DNA of 14,123 nt from JBEKDJ01 sp050014415. GTDB taxonomy: Bacteria; Desulfobacterota; BSN033; UBA1163. Position numbers and translations under genes: made by a program. The notes below the pieces were generated by a model. The model searched no databases. It was not told the origin of the DNA and was given only the letters and a program-made list of their open reading frames with translations. Positions 13,555-14,123 of the stretch are shown one piece after another. The DNA is taken from the NCBI GenBank assembly GCA_050014415.1, contig JBEKDJ010000104.1, positions 1 to 14,123 on the forward strand, given 5' to 3'. Position 1 is the first letter of the stretch; each line of letters opens with the position of its first letter.

Positions 13555-14123
13555 TCATTCCCAGGTGCGTTGGTCCTCAATCTTCTTGGCTCCCTCTGGA
13601 ATCGTCCCTTTCGACACGAATTTGACTTCTCCCCTTACTTTCATCACATCCCGGACAGACCTTTCGATCCTTTCCTTTAGCTTGTCAGACTGGGAATCTT
13701 CTCCCCTCAGTTCAATCAGGAAGGTCATTTCGTCCTTGTGTGCTCTTCTTGTGAGCAGTACCTGATACCGTGCGATCTGAGGAAACCTTGAAACCACTTC
13801 GTCAGCCTGGCCGGGATGGACAAAGAGACCCCTGACCTTGGTCGCCTGATCCACCCTCCCTAATATCTTGAGCAACCTTGGAGAGGTTCTACCGCAAGAG
13901 CAGGAAATTTCGCTTAGGGCCGAGAGATCTCCTGTCCCGAATCGAACCAAAGGATAGGCCTTGTTGAATGTGGTTGCGACAATCTCCCCCGTTTTCCCGG
14001 AGTCCAACTGTTTGCCGGTCTCAGGGTCAACGATCTCCACGATCTTGTCATCCGGGATATGCATCCCATTCTTCTCCAGACATTCGTAACCCAGGCATCG
14101 AATGTCAGCGGTCCCATATCCTT
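13555..14123 (-). CDS. Phenylacetate-CoA ligase-type adenylating enzyme (PaaK family), C-terminal part; 5' end outside window
   Basis: Partial: the frame is open to the right edge (first full codon 14119-14121), giving about 189 C-terminal residues. It shows the end of the large domain with YECLEKNGMHIPDD, ETGKQLDSGKTGEIVATTF and the R-F-G-T-G-D-L motif. The Cys/Gly segment ISCSCGRTSPRLLKILGRVD then leads into the mobile C-terminal domain (KVRGLFVHPGQADEV), typical of the PaaK branch of acyl-adenylate enzymes. Such enzymes activate an aryl or other carboxylic acid with ATP and CoA. The substrate cannot be read from this part. An internal Met at 14064 is not the start, because the homologous residues continue upstream of it. 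Confidence 0.9.
   Translation of the reverse strand, partial: GYGTADIRCLGYECLEKNGMHIPDDKIVEIVDPETGKQLDSGKTGEIVATTFNKAYPLVRFGTGDLSALSEISCSCGRTSPRLLKILGRVDQATKVRGLFVHPGQADEVVSRFPQIARYQVLLTRRAHKDEMTFLIELRGEDSQSDKLKERIERSVRDVMKVRGEVKFVSKGTIPEGAKKIEDQRTWE

Overview
The window reads as chromosomal DNA of an anaerobic bacterium of Deltaproteobacteria (Desulfobacterota) type, probably a syntroph or sulfate reducer. This rests on gene content (two-subunit B12-dependent mutase with MeaB, carboxyltransferase, acyl-CoA dehydrogenase with EtfAB, and a trace of the Fe-S oxidoreductase that often accompanies EtfAB in such organisms) and on spacers full of imperfect inverted repeats with TTCGGA-like words. 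The assignment is inference; no rRNA or marker gene is present.

Layout. Positions 1-1300 hold two + strand genes: a TatA-type translocase subunit followed by a clear rho-independent terminator, and a TVP38/VTT-family membrane protein. From about 1350 to the right edge every gene is on the - strand, so transcription runs right to left. In transcription order these are: the 3' part of a phenylacetate-CoA-ligase-type adenylating enzyme (enters from the right edge), a CBS-CBS-ACT sensor protein, a MerR-family regulator, a 35-codon relic of an HdrD/GlpC-like Fe-S oxidoreductase, etfB and etfA (overlapping by one base), an acyl-CoA dehydrogenase, a thiolase-superfamily protein with its DUF35 zinc-ribbon/OB-fold partner, meaB, a biotin-dependent acyl-CoA carboxyltransferase subunit, the large and small subunits of methylmalonyl-CoA mutase, and methylmalonyl-CoA epimerase.

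How they fit. A ligase would activate an acid to its CoA ester. The dehydrogenase would oxidise it, passing electrons to EtfAB. The thiolase/DUF35 pair would cleave or otherwise process a beta-keto intermediate. Propionyl-CoA or methylmalonyl-CoA would then pass through the carboxyltransferase, epimerase and mutase (protected by MeaB) to succinyl-CoA. Missing from the window are an enoyl-CoA hydratase, a hydroxyacyl-CoA dehydrogenase, biotin carboxylase and biotin-carrier subunits, and an intact ETF:quinone oxidoreductase.

Main points for a second look: the thiolase has Gly where the nucleophilic Cys of thiolases is expected; the Fe-S oxidoreductase upstream of etfB is reduced to its last 35 codons behind an in-frame stop; the carboxyltransferase has Ile at a position that is Asp in classical propionyl-CoA carboxylases; and several spacers are long imperfect palindromes, the best a 113-bp element at 13424-13536. 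No tRNA, rRNA, CRISPR array, transposase or stretch over 300 bases without a gene was seen.
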